Below, one piece after another: positions 31,433-42,600 of a stretch of DNA of 64,000 bases. Origin of the DNA: Echinarachnius parma (Eukaryota > Echinodermata > Echinoidea > Clypeasteroida > Echinarachniidae); contig JBAMJV010010616.1 in NCBI GenBank assembly GCA_037951105.1, forward strand, positions 34,176-98,175. Reading direction: 5' to 3'. Position 1 is the stretch's first letter. The number at the start of each line of letters is the position of its first letter. The notes beneath the pieces were generated by a model. The model ran no database searches. It saw only the letters and a program-made list of their open reading frames with translations, and was not told the origin of the DNA. Position numbers and translations under genes: made by a program.

Positions 31433-32995
31433 GGGGCGTCGATCACGGGGGGGGGGGGGGGGGGGGATGGAAGGGATATATCGCCCCCCCCCCCCCCCCC
31501 CATATTTCAGGTGGGGGGGGGGGGGGTGGCCTGTATTATCATCCCCCCAATATTTGGGGTTCAAAAATAAATAATAACATTAAAATTAAGGAGCATTGCC
31601 CCTCTCATGAATGGAAGTGGTTACTATGGTCTTCTTTAAACCACTTTTTGATAATGCTAAACTGCCCAAATCCAAAATCTTCCGGGGCTGCGCCCCTGGA
31701 ACCCCCATTAAGGTTATTTGACCCAGTACCAGCCATGTACTCATTCAGGACTTCTCTCTTGGCAAACTTCCAGGCGATCCTGGCCCATTGTACGTTTGCG
31801 CTTCGCTCACTAAAATTGAGCTAACTATTCAATAGTTAATTGCATTTCTGGATATTACAAATCCCAAAGCTTCCGGGGGCTTCGCCCCCTGCACCCCCAA
31901 CAAGTTTTCCAATGTGGGTATCCCTTCACTTATTCTATTCAGGGTTCCATCAGGATGATTGCAATCCACAGTATTTATCTATCAGGCTAAAATTCATCCA
32001 TACTTGGACAGTGCCCTCATCATAACAGGATGCTTGCAATGTGCACTTAATAATCTTCCAATCTCTAAACAGCTAATTCAAAAGCCAATTAACTAAAGAA
32101 TAGTTAACTCTATATTTACATATAGACACCATCTTTATATCTGGATATTACAAATCCCAAAGCTTCCGGGGGCTCCGCCCCCTGGACCCCCGATAAGCTT
32201 CCAAATGTGGGTATCCCATGACTGATGCTATTCAGGGTTACTAAAGTTCATATTGGACAAAGCCCAGCTCGTAACATGATGCTTGCAATGTGCACTTAAA
32301 GAGCAATGAAATTATGGCGTTCGGCTATTATTATCGTTTAGAGGGTGAACAGACATTTTATTTGATACATAACTTGGCAATTTTGGCCTCCTGGATCCCA
32401 TGAAATCCTTACGTGAACATACCCACATTTTACTAATTCTTACGGCGGCAAAAGGTGATGGGAGCGGCCATGTTCTTGTAATTGCCCGACATGCTTTGCA
32501 AACTATGACGTGTGTGCTACGGGCCGAACAAAAAGCTTTTCACTGATTTGCAGACTCGTCAAATCATCTACAAGTATTCAGACAATGGTTTGAATAGGTG
32601 ATATTGAAATGCATTAGTGCATATCACTGACCGTAAGTCCGCACACACCTAATAATGGCGGCCTCCATGTTTGCATGAATAGTGGTAAACCCGATAGAGT
32701 TTTCACATATTTCTCCCAAAGCAGAAATCTGAGTCGGAGTTATGTTATATATAATTAAAAGGTATAATTACGATGTATCAAGTAGGATAAACTCTATTCT
32801 TGAGTTGCATTGCCCTTTAATAATCTTCCAATTTCTAAACAGCTAATATTAAAAAGCTTTGCCCCCCCCCCCCCCCCCCCCCCCCCCTCAGCCATAAAAA
32901 CCCGGGCACGCTGCTGGGTTGTCGCTTCGCTCCCTCGCCAGAGATGGTCAAATTGACAAATCATCCCCCCAATGGCGAGAAGAAATCGACGCCCT
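31433..32995. mobile_element. Probable TIR repeat element with G/C runs
   Basis: AGGGGCGTCGATC near 31434 is matched inverted by GAAATCGACGCCCTTG near 32985, suggesting element ends. The interior has G runs (31447-31466, 31513-31526), C runs (31484-31501, 32862-32887) and three repeats of CCAAAGCTTCCGGGGGCT...CCCCCTGGACCCCC. No protein was found. The boundaries are tentative. Confidence 0.5.
31668..32290 (+). repeat. Three diverged tandem copies of about 190-295 bp
   Basis: Landmark CTTCCGGGGGCTnCGCCCCCTG lies near 31680, 31869 and 32163. Each is followed by a stretch sharing AATGTGGGTATCCC...TATTCAGGGTT and, in the last two, GCTTGCAATGTGCACTTAA. Confidence 0.75.
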
Positions 32996-33511
32996 TGACA
33001 AAGACCCTCTATTTTCACGAACAAAAAACTAGTAGCCTTGCGAAATGTTTTACATCTGGCGAACATCGTCGTGCATGAAAATAAACATTGTAGCCATCAC
33101 AAAAACATACCTAAATTTCAAATTTCGCGAACATCGTCAAGTAAAAAATTGTCGCGTACATCATCTTGAAAAAAGACCCTATTTATGAATTTTGAAATGA
33201 AATTTCAAAAATAAAATTTCAAATTACATCGCGTACATCGTGTACATCGTCATGAAAAAAGACCCTATTTGTCCATTTGTCCTATACATCCTATACATCC
33301 ATAAATATATTAATTCTTATAGTTAGGTCAAAATAGTACTTGTATAGTATGGTACAAATAAACCTAGACAACACAACATTTTCAATAAACGATGCAATTT
33401 TTGTCATACACTATAAATGAATACAAACAACACGATTTCCAAACCTAGTTATACTTGAATCATGTGTCCCATAAAATAAATCGTTAATATTCTCGGTTAT
33501 GACCGTATAGT

Positions 33512-33795
33512 TCACAAGTGAGTGAATTGAACATCACTAATGTTGTTATTAAGAAATACATGCAGACTCTCGCTTTCTCGTTTCAGCTCTTCAACCCTGT
33601 TCTCCAGTTCAATTATTTTCTCATTATGTTCAGTATCACTTCCTTTCAAGATCATCAGCTGTGCCTTCAATTCCTCTACAGTGACCTGGGTAGCTCTGAG
33701 TTTGCTTTTTATCTCATCACGGTCGGTCTTCCTCATGCCAATGTTAATATATGTCGTTTCTGGTTCCGTCTTTCCTTGATGCCGAGTTTCGTTAC
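33512..33795 (-). CDS. Gene B terminal cytoplasmic exon: ITSM-like motif and coiled coil
   Basis: 284 bp, acceptor TTTGTTGCAG, ending at a TGA stop. It encodes 93 residues after the junction glycine. Near the start, ETTYINIG contains TxYxx(I), the form of an immunoreceptor tyrosine-based switch motif, and YIN also fits a Grb2-type YxN site. The rest is strongly charged with leucine heptads (VEELKAQLMILKG, IIELENRVEELKRESESL), predicting a parallel coiled coil. Together with the upstream transmembrane exon it forms a cytoplasmic tail that could be phosphorylated and oligomerise. Gene C has a similar coiled-coil tail without the tyrosine motif. Function is inferred from motifs only. Confidence 0.78.
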
Positions 33796-35172
33796 CTGCA
33801 ACAAAAATGTATTATAATATTAGCAAGTTTAAGCAATGCATCCGTGATTATTCAAATGATTAGGAACTACACAACAGTCCCTCTATAAATGGACACATTT
33901 GGTCGATGAAATTTGCTCATGAAAAAATATCTCAGATTACCAATGCTATTTAAAATTATATAACACCTTAGAATGTTCACGAGTTGTGATTGGTTGAATT
34001 TAGGTCACATGATATTCAGTGGAAATTGTCTATTGTAATCCCGACCGTGCAATAGTGCACTATTGCACGGCCAGTGACGTCACTCGTCATGAGCCGTGTC
34101 GTGCACCAGTGCACTATTGCACGAGGTACGACACGGCTCATGACGAGTGACGTCGCTGAACGGGCGATGTACCAACTTGTTTACTACATTATGCACGTCT
34201 AGATCTACACGATTTGCAAGCCAATACGCCGTACGCGTACGCGCTAGCTACATTACACGGTCTAAAAGTGAAGCGCTCATGTTATTCTCGCAGCGCAAAG
34301 CACATTGAAAATCACCCAATATGCAGCGCCTTCCAATTCCAACTTCGAACGGTACGTGAGAGAACTAGGACTAGGTCTAGGTCTCGTCTACTGTCAAGTC
34401 AAGTACCGTCTTTACGCGTTTATTATCTTGGCCTAGCCTAGCTTTGCATATTTCGGGGAATGCGTCGCGCGTTGCCGGGATGGACATAATGGACATAAAA
34501 GGTAGAATTCAAAACAGCACTTTAGCTTGTATTTTTGCAATTTGGAAAAATTAAATTCAGCACAGTATGAGTCATGGACATGGGCATGGCTAGTCTTTCA
34601 TTGGGTTGTTGAGGTGTTATATAAAGGAAATAAGGAATGATTTTGTCTGTGCAATGGGACCGATAATATTTCACTCAATGCGAGCCTCGCCTCTGTCATG
34701 TCTGTCTACTTCAACTCTGCGCTGCGCACCTCGTAAAATAGACTGGCTTGAATCGCATTTCGTGCAATGTTATTTGGCCATTGTACGCAAAATCATTCAT
34801 TATTTCTCTATTCTATCAGATTAGTTCCTCAAAATTTACAATTCAAACTCGATATCAATTCAATGGCAGTAATTATTTGTTGCGTATTTCTTGTATACTC
34901 TCACGCTCGTATCGAGGTTGAATCACTGTTCCAAAAGTGTTTTTGTTTTGATATGCCTAACCTGTACTGTAGATTGCTTTGATATGACTGCATCATTGGT
35001 GCACTTTTAAAATAAATTTTTGAACTGGTTAATCAATTCAACGCTATTAATTCGATAAGTTTCGCACATTCGTATGGGACAAGGGATTTGTGATGTCCTG
35101 CGATTGGATTGCCACTTAATCACCTCACAGTGATTTAACCGTAAGTGTAAAAATATTTTCATAGAAACTAAC
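33796..35172. other. Gene B intron between transmembrane and tail exons
   Basis: 1.4 kb containing the palindromic block at 34046-34155. The rest is unremarkable, and the open frames at 34214-34441 and 34606-34824 are unsupported. Confidence 0.6.
34046..34155. repeat. Palindrome cluster with CRE-like TGACGTCA
   Basis: A 24-bp perfect palindrome (34046-34069, half-site CGTGCAATAGTG) is followed by GTGACGTCACTCGTCATGAG. The reverse complement of this stretch returns at about 34127-34155. It is probably a small foldback element. Confidence 0.75.
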
Positions 35173-35253
35173 CTGTATGAAGCCTTTTCCATCTGAACCA
35201 AACGATAATACCGGTGGTAAGTGCTATTCCCAACGCCAGGACAACTACAGACA
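35173..35253 (-). CDS. Gene B transmembrane exon
   Basis: 81 bp, phase 1-1, acceptor TTATCCTCAG and donor ACAG followed by GTTAGT. It encodes SVVVLALGIALTTGIIVWF and then basic RWKRLH, a single-pass membrane segment with a positive inner flank. It joins to the terminal exon (GGT glycine split across the junction). It is equivalent to 1962-2045 and 56227-56316, and it shares the HTG end with the gene C exon. Confidence 0.8.
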
Positions 35254-35689
35254 CTGAGGATAATATAATGAGCACGTGGTTAAAATTATGGCACGTAGAT
35301 GGTATGTAATTTTTTCTTTCTTTTTTCTTTCTTTTTCTTTTTACAGAGAGAAAAGAAGGGGCGCTGGCTAGAATTCTCATCATTGTCACAAATTTAGTCC
35401 AGGCTAAAAACACAGACATTACTAGTGACTCTCTAAAGCATGTCGCATCTGTGGGATTTAACTAGCTATTTGTTTGTCGTCATTATCAATGCATTTTCCT
35501 CTGCAAAGATATTTCAGACAAAGCCTTTATTTACACTCCAGTCATAGTATACCTAGTAATCATGGCAATAATTATTGTGTCCTGGAGTGGATCATTCATG
35601 ATAATGGTAGCAATCAAAATAATGAATCCAGTCCATGCAGTCCTGACCGATGTAGGTGATGCAGGTGCAGGTCTGATCCTGGATGGGGA

Positions 35690-35985
35690 GGGGAGGGGAG
35701 AGGGGGGGGGGGGGAAGGACGGGATGGGGATACTCGAATTATATTTTAGCAGGGATATGCCTCAGCAGACTTCATAATGGGGTATAATAAGGAGCTGTTG
35801 AAAGGAGGTTTAGGGAGCGGTCCACCTGAGTAAAAACGGAGTTCTAAAGAGCGGGGGTGTGCCTCGGCCAACTTCAAAACGGCGATGTTAGAAGTGGGGC
35901 ATGCCTCAGCCAACTTAAAAACGGAGGTCTAAAGGAGCGGGGGTGTGTCTCAGCCAACTTCAAAACGGGATATAAGGAACGGCTA
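35690..35985 (+). repeat. Degenerate tandem repeat of about 45 bp
   Basis: Units share GTGCCTCnGCCAACTTCAAAACGG and GGAGTTCTAAAGAGCGGGGG with heavy drift. The open frame 35857-36069 (containing repeated QLKNGG) is a by-product of the repeat. Confidence 0.75.
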
Positions 35986-36252
35986 TTTTTAAAACCCATA
36001 GTCTATAGACAGATAGAGCGTCTATGCTTTTATCATTATATAGGTAAAAGAGCTGATTCTGAAGAGTAACTACTATGAAAATGAGACCCTTAGCAGCGGC
36101 GAGCGGCCTTATGAGGGTGCTGTTATATAAATTGGATGATTAATGAAGTTTCAATAAGAAGATGCTTATTATACATATAGTGCAAGGTTGGGAGTGGAAT
36201 AAACCAGAATATACACTAAAACATGTTGAATTTCTAGAGTGCATTTAATATT

Positions 36253-36700
36253 GCTCAACTTGCGCCCGGCCAAAAAAGACAAAGACTACGGGTATCCAGT
36301 TAAACCATTTTGCACCTGCAGACCTATTGTGTTGTCGCTATTGGTCCCCGGAGATATACTAATTGTTTCCTTTCATTATCCTGTCAATCCCTTGAGTTCT
36401 GATTACAGGCATCATGACAATGGGCCCTTTGAAATTCAGTCATAGTATAGTCGGTCATCGGCCAAATTGCGTCCAGGATCATCCTGGACATTGTATTGCT
36501 GGTTATACTATGACTGAATTTCAAAGGGCCCGTTGTCCTGATACCTATAAGCAGAACTCGAGGAATTGACTGGATAATGAAAGGAAACAATTAGAATATC
36601 TCCGGGGACCAATAGCGACAACACAATAAGGCTGCAGGTGCAAAATGGTTTTACTCGTTACCCGTAGTCTCTGTCTGTTTGGGCCGGGCGCAAGTTGAGC
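36253..36700. mobile_element. 448-bp foldback element
   Basis: Ends GCTCAACTTGCGCCCGGCC and its inverse. The arms are about 190 bp and highly similar, including CATTTTGCACCTGCAG...TTGTGTTGTCGCTATTGGTC. They surround a loop of about 50 bp near 36450-36500. No clear target duplication and no gene. Confidence 0.8.
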
Positions 36701-36779
36701 CACTGATGAGAATTCGGGCCAATTGGTGTATGTGTATGTGTGCGCGCGCACGTGTGTGCAAGGGGAAGGGTAATATTGC

Positions 36780-36990
36780 GTTTTCTCTTTATTGTATTAT
36801 CTTTGTGTTTGTGTACGTTTTTTTAGCTTATCTTAAAATTCGCCAGTTCTTCTTATGTGAAATTGTTGATATAAATTGGTATATGTTTACTAACATGTAT
36901 GTAATTGATCATTAATTTGTATTATGTTCATGCATTGGAACCGTTATCTATTATGTTTTTTTGCTAAATTGGAGGAATAAAACATTATGG
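36780..36990 (+). mobile_element. Possible 5'-truncated LINE tail
   Basis: Ends in AATTGGAGGAATAAAA, matching the end of the LINE at 24374-24390 over about 16 bases, after a T-rich stretch. The similarity upstream is weak, so this is tentative. Confidence 0.3.
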
Positions 36991-37339
36991 GAGAAATTAA
37001 AGGTATGGTGACAAGAAAATCAGCTGCAAATGGTATTTTAGCCCTTCAGAAAGCCACTTTCATGTAGATTTCGAATAAAACAACCGTTTTGCACTTGGAA
37101 AATTATTTATAAATGATATGAGGACCTGAAAATTTGCTTAGATAATGCCCTCCAAAAAAATTGAGTCCGGGCGAAGAAAAATGACGTCATTGTTGTGACG
37201 TCACATGCAGGCAATCGCAGGATCCCCGATACTCGAATTGTCATAGACGTACACGCTGAGCGCATCTAGTCACGTTGACAGAGAGATATTATTTCGATTT
37301 TGTTTCAATATCTACATACATTTGTTTGAGTTTATAATT

Positions 37340-37516
37340 ATGGAGGATCCACACTCAGATTCAACTGATTCTAACAATGAGCGTGAATCAGACGAAGGAT
37401 CTGGATCAGAGTCAGAATCGAGTTTTGAATTGACAGATCCTGAAGATAAAATTCCAAATGTGCGTCGGCAGCCAAAATGGAGTGGCAGTAATAGTGGTGC
37501 AACCGTACAGATTTGA
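37340..37516 (+). CDS. Small acidic Ser/Glu-rich open frame, possible first exon or fragment
   Basis: 58 codons from MEDPHSDSTDSNNERESDEG through a SESESSFELTDPED region to a stop. It is not low-complexity DNA, and two CRE-like TGACGTCA sites lie about 150 bp upstream. Shifting one frame at the end reads VQPYRFEPVAEQIHDNFP. Acidic leaders followed by a PYxFEP-type motif occur, as I recall, in invertebrate proteins annotated as P2X7-like. A splice site or frameshift may hide the continuation. It lies antisense to gene B in its intron. The identity is not established. Confidence 0.35.
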   Translation: MEDPHSDSTDSNNERESDEGSGSESESSFELTDPEDKIPNVRRQPKWSGSNSGATVQI

Positions 37517-37865
37517 GCCTGTGGCTGAGCAAATTCATGACAATTTCCCCAGAATTGCAGACACCATTTTCATAATTCTTATTTCATTATTTGTCTCCAC
37601 AAATAAAACAAATATAATTGCCAACTAAAGGCGCATACTTACTCTAAAATCGCTTCGAGGATGTCTCCGATATGATTATAGCAACCGTATATATACCCAG
37701 CACGGTCTTCCGGCCATCAGCACGCAAGAGCGCTGCGGCTAGCGCAGGCCTAGCCTATACCCTAGTAGCCCCTAGTGGGCGGCTTCATCCGATCACGTCT
37801 CAAAACACGGTGTACAAAAATGCGGTGTTTCGCACTCAAATTCATCTTTTTACGCGGCAATAAAA

Positions 37866-38099
37866 ATGACAAGCATCAATGATTTGATGGATCTATTTAA
37901 TAATATTTACGGAAATATAGCCTATTTACAAAACATTCAGAATGACCTCAGTTTTGAGCAAAATATTACTTTTCCCGAAGTAAACAAATCCACAACTCAA
38001 GTCGTTGGCGAGCGTGAACATAGTCAATCAATTTCTGGGCATCGATATCATACACGTAGCCGTTTGCAAATTAACAACAAAACTACAAATGAGCGCTAG
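37866..38099 (+). CDS. Unidentified 77-residue open frame
   Basis: ATG in context AAAAATGACA, with mixed composition, an asparagine-rich helix-like first half and a basic HRYHTRSRLQ end. No family recognised. It follows the acidic frame at 37340 by 350 bp on the same strand and may belong to the same decayed gene or element. No promoter or splice evidence. Confidence 0.25.
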   Translation: MTSINDLMDLFNNIYGNIAYLQNIQNDLSFEQNITFPEVNKSTTQVVGEREHSQSISGHRYHTRSRLQINNKTTNER

Positions 38100-38877
38100 G
38101 TTCAGTTCACCTGGTCCGAGCGAGTAAAACATAATACCGAGATTATCAGCGCATTTTCTGTGCCGTTTTTGCAGGTTATCGTTCTTGTATTTGTTTCAAA
38201 AGCCATGCAAACATGTAAGTTAATTAAGAAATAGTCTAGAATAGGTGCGATCGTAATAATCTTGCATTTTTGTTTTTCAGAACTTTTAATAGGTAGTTGG
38301 CGCGGCAGCTAGCCCGCGAGAGCATAACCTGTCTTGCCGCGCGGGCCCCCAGAAACTCCGGCAGACCTGCACACACTCGCTTGGTCCTTCCCAGTCGGCT
38401 CTCGTTAATTTAACTTTTGAGTTCTAAATCCGCCTCATGCGTGGATCCTTAAAGAAAACGGTGCAGGCTAATACTTTCCTTAGATGTGTTGTTGCATCCT
38501 GCTAAAATTCATTCCTGAGGCAATTTCAGTTAATCCTCAATTTGCAAGCAAATACGAGTTTGTTTTACTAGCACGTCAAAGTGTTTGCATTGAACCACGT
38601 TGTAAACATTTCTCGCTCTTCCGTGTTATTGCCTGCATGTGACGTCATGACTCATGAGCTCATCGCTCCGCTATAAATAATTAATAAATAATAACGCCGA
38701 CGCGAAAAAGAGCAAAAAATGTGCATGAAATTTTCCTTTTTTGCCCAACTTAAGGATTTTTTTGAAAAAAAGAATGTGGTATATCAATAAAGGCACATAT
38801 TCAAAGCTATAAACCTGAATCAAAGCCGGGATTTTCCCCCTCCTTAAGAACAGTTTAGAACGAAAGACGGTGCTTAC

Positions 38878-39232
38878 CAAAAATATTGACATCAGTTCTG
38901 TTTTGAAGGAACCTTCCTGTATCAAAATCAGCAACCTCAGACGTACATGCCTTCGTCAGATATATTCACATCCTTGATGATGAGAGAGAAGTTCCCGTCC
39001 ATATCGCAAGAGCCATCTTCGTATCCAGGCCCACCTTTCTCGCCAGGGTTGGCAAAACGATCCATGAAAATTGTGAGATTTCCTGTCTGGTCTGGATTAG
39101 TGCGTTTGGACCAACTAACCGAGTAAATGTCTCCATAGACTCTACATGGCAGCTCAGCTCTGGTGCCCCTTTCCAGAAGCGCTGTGGGGTCGGTGTCGAC
39201 GATAACTTGTCCGCTCGAGTGAGAATGACATA
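38878..39232 (-). pseudogene. Gene B V/I-like Ig exon with 2-bp deletion at the F-strand cysteine
   Basis: Acceptor ttttcag before TATGTCATTC, donor TTTTTG followed by GTAAGC, same phase pattern as 24529-24882. It encodes VDTDPTALLERGTRAELPC, then YSVSWSKR and SLIIKDVNISDEGMY, and then hits TGA (38940-38942 region). Compared with the gene A exon, the bases between the tyrosine codon and GAGGTTGCTGA are four instead of six. This removes the canonical second cysteine and shifts the frame. The exon is 355 bp, whereas 357 would keep phase. Either gene B is a pseudogene or polymorphic null, or the deletion is an assembly error. Flanking splice sites are intact. Confidence 0.82.
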
Positions 39233-40009
39233 CTGAAAAATAAGGATATAAAACATGACCCACTGAAAATGTAGAACCACCCCCCCCCCCCCCCTATTTA
39301 TCATACCTCATGCCTCTTATTTCTTATTGCGAGATGGCTGGTCTAGTAAAGTGACATTTAGTTGCGCATTATTTCCCAATTTCGCAATCTCCCTCTTATA
39401 CTCGGCTTCCCTTTTACTTCCTTTTATTTGCTACATTTATTTCTCCTCCCTCGTCATTTCACTCTTTCCGATCTTCCTCATTGTATCATCTTACTCTCGG
39501 CAGTCTCCATACATTTCTTCCTGCTTATCCTTCTGTCCTACCTACGGGGTGGGGGTGCGCACGGGGGGGGGGGGGGGGGGGGTGCGCGCGGGGGTCTCAG
39601 AGCTTTAACAAAATACAAACGGAAAATTACAACAACAAACAAGAAATACATGGAGTGTGTCAAAATGAATTCGCGCGGCCCTCGGTCCAGTCAGTCCGAC
39701 CACCCTACACCACTCTCCACCCTCCATATGCCCGCAATCATGACATTAATTATGACCATCCTGCTCTTATGATATGGGATATGCAGATATGCAGTTTTGA
39801 CAAATTCGAGGCCCTTTTACTATCAAGATGAATATCACACGAATTGTGCATCTGGAGATGTTATAAGGCAGCATTTACCCCTAAACAGTTAACATAAGCA
39901 CATTTCAATATTCTTTTCTCTAGTCTGAGACACCTTGCGTGCAATTTTATGTCGTAAGCGAACAATGCTATACATAGTTCATATACGGGTTGACAACGTA
40001 CAATTTGCT

Positions 40010-40395
40010 AAAGAGGGTCTAGTAACTTTATTGACATGAGCAAAAAGTGATGAATGATTGTTGTGATCTGATATATCCACTGAGTAATGTTTTAAAATGT
40101 CATCCTAAATGGATGTTATATTGCCGAGTATAATGAGCGAAAAATGCTGTGATATTCGCTAACTGTATTGCACATTGTCCACGGTTATGACTATCCAGTG
40201 GATAGTTAACAATCCGAACATGTCAATCGTAAATATCTTTTCAACGAAAGGGAAATTTGAAGAAAAAAAAACGAAACCTGTTCCATGCTTCTTATGTTAA
40301 AATGAATACAACAAGGTTGGAAAGAAACGCTGAAGCTGCTCCAAGTATACTTTTTGAGGATTTGGACAATGTTACTACTTACTAGATCCCTTTAA
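40010..40395. mobile_element. Repeat family Y copy
   Basis: Ends AGGGTCTAGTAACTTTATTG and ...ACTAGATCCCTTTAA, inverted with respect to each other, and TTAA lies at the right end. The body shares TATCCAGTGGATAGTTAAC and AAAGGGAAATTTGAA with the copy split by the element at 56403-57386. Confidence 0.65.
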
Positions 40396-41299
40396 TAATG
40401 ATTTACCAATCCGTCAGTATGATTCTCTGACGAACACAACATGCACTGCTTCATGTTGGTGGCTGTGTGTTGTTATTACAACCGATATTGCACGTGGTTT
40501 CATTTTGGCACTGAGCCTGATGGGGACATTGATGTAAACAAATAGTTGTTCGTTTCATTCCGTTCAATTGCATTTATTCAAATGCAAATACATGTGCAAC
40601 AAAAGAGCTGTAATGGACTGAGAAGCAAATTTTAACCCATTGTCTACGCTATACTGCAATCTCCGCAGGCTATACATGCAACACTATAGTTACAGAAGTG
40701 AATAAAGTTACGGACTACTGGATTCTCTCTGTGGGGTAGGTTCATTTGACATGAATGAAAGAAAAATAATAGTTATCCAAATCAATTTCCGTTGAATGAT
40801 AATTATATTCTAATTGTTAATGAGTCACTATGTGTATCCCTGTGTTCTGATTATGTAAAATGTATTATTGATTTTATTGATATTATACTAGAGTGAATAT
40901 ATCTTAGCTCATGGACATTGTCACGATTAATGTAAAAGCTTCATTTGAATGTTATGTATATCAACAAACAAGTGTAGTTATATGTACAACAGTCAAGTAT
41001 AAGCTGGATTTACATTGTATACCATACAATTTATTGCTAAGTGATTGTTCTTTTCAGACTTACCCAGCCATAATATACAATGCCAGCCTGCACAAATTGT
41101 GTGCACCATCCCACCCCCAGGGGAGTATTTCTTCTAAACGGCTTCTGTGCATATCACTCACACAAAGGCATCAACTCCTAGCGGGTCCCCATTTTATATA
41201 GTTCTCTATTCCCCATGAACAAAATGCCTACACATTTATTGTTAGAGTTGAAAACGTGAACGGTTGCTGGTTCTTTTTTTTCCGACAATCAATGCATAA

Positions 41300-41715
41300 T
41301 TCCGGTACTATCCTACGGGGCAGAGACTTGGGCAACAACTAAGAAATTGGAAAAGAAGCTAGAGTCACAGAAAGAGCAACGGAGAGGAATATGGTAGGAG
41401 TTACAAGAAGAGACAAGGTCAGAAATTATATCATGCCAGGGATATCATACAGGAAATAAAAACAAATAAATGGAGATGGGCAGGCCACCTTGCAAGACGT
41501 AAAGATAATAGATGGACACATAATATAACTAATTGGACACCAATAACACAAACCAGACGAAGAGGCAGACAGAGTAGACGTTGGATGGATGACATCAAAG
41601 AATTTGGGGGCGTTACATGGATGCGACTAGCACAAGATAGAAGAAGATGGAATGGTGATGAAGAGGCCTTCCTTCTGTAGTGGAGAGACATAGGCTAGAT
41701 AGATAGATAGATAGA
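41300..41715 (+). pseudogene. C-terminal fragment of a LINE reverse transcriptase with ATAG tail
   Basis: Across frames the sequence reads LSYGAETWATTKK, then KWRWAGHLARRKDNRW, TRRRGRQSRRWMDDIKEFGG and RRRWNGDEEAFLLQWRD. This pattern is typical of the C-terminal end of RTE/CR1-group LINE proteins. At least two frame changes break it, between 41370 and 41460. It ends with TAG and a GATA/ATAG tetranucleotide tail (41694-41719), as some of these LINEs do. It is 5'-truncated. Confidence 0.7.
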
Positions 41716-42365
41716 TAGAATGTTCTATGACTTTTGACTATTCTCTGCGATTTATATTATCTATTGTTAACGATGTTGTTGTTTGGTAAATAAATTTAGG
41801 TTCGGGCCTAAATGATTTCAGTATATTTGAAATAAGATCATGTTTCCAAATAAACAGTAGGTTAGGCTAAAAATGTTACAATACAAATGTTCCAAATGGA
41901 AAAATATATAATACATTTAATTTCCAAGTGAGAGTCGTAAAAAAGATTTGGAACAAAACGTCAAATTTGATATAAAAAAGACGCAAACAAAAATGTCAAA
42001 AACGCACCTTTCATCAGGAATATGCTACTGCCTACCACCTGTTACCTGCTACTTAAACCCCATCCGATATCAGCAGAGTCCCATTTGTAGTTTTGTTATT
42101 ATCCAATTGTAATCACTTCATACTTAAAAGAGAATACCGATTATTGCAACAAATGCATCGTTGTGAAATCGCACACAATCAGTAATAACTCAAGATCCAC
42201 CCAATGACAATGCTTCAAAGCCCATTACAAAGTACAACTCTTTGCCTTTATGACACAAATTGTAAGTTCATCATTACAAAAACTTTTGCTGAGTTCACTA
42301 ATTTTCTTAGGCACACAGATAAGCGGATCATCAATCGTTTGTTGATTTATATATATCAAAAGGTT

Positions 42366-42600
42366 CCATGACATATGCTCCGCCGACATTTGCTCCGCAA
42401 AATGCGACAAATGCTCAGCGACAAATGCTCCGCGATATTTGCTCCGCCGACAAATGCTCCGCCGACAATTGCTCCGCCGACAAATGCTCCGCCGACATTT
42501 GCTCCGCCGACAATTGCTCCGCGACATTTGCTCCGCCGATAATTGCTCCGCGACATTTGCTCCGCCGACATTTGCTCCGCCGCCAAATGCTCCGCAGACA
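42366..42600 (-). repeat. 15-bp tandem array, left arm of foldback copy 2
   Basis: About 15 units of CCGACAAATGCTCCG and variants. It is shorter than the corresponding arm of copy 1 (5853-6212). Confidence 0.95.

Larger units (their letters stand above)
35254..38877. other. Gene B intron between Ig and transmembrane exons
   Basis: Contains degenerate 45-bp repeats, a 448-bp foldback, a possible LINE tail and two small plus-strand open frames. No constant-like Ig exon comparable to 11936-12307 was found here. Confidence 0.6.
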
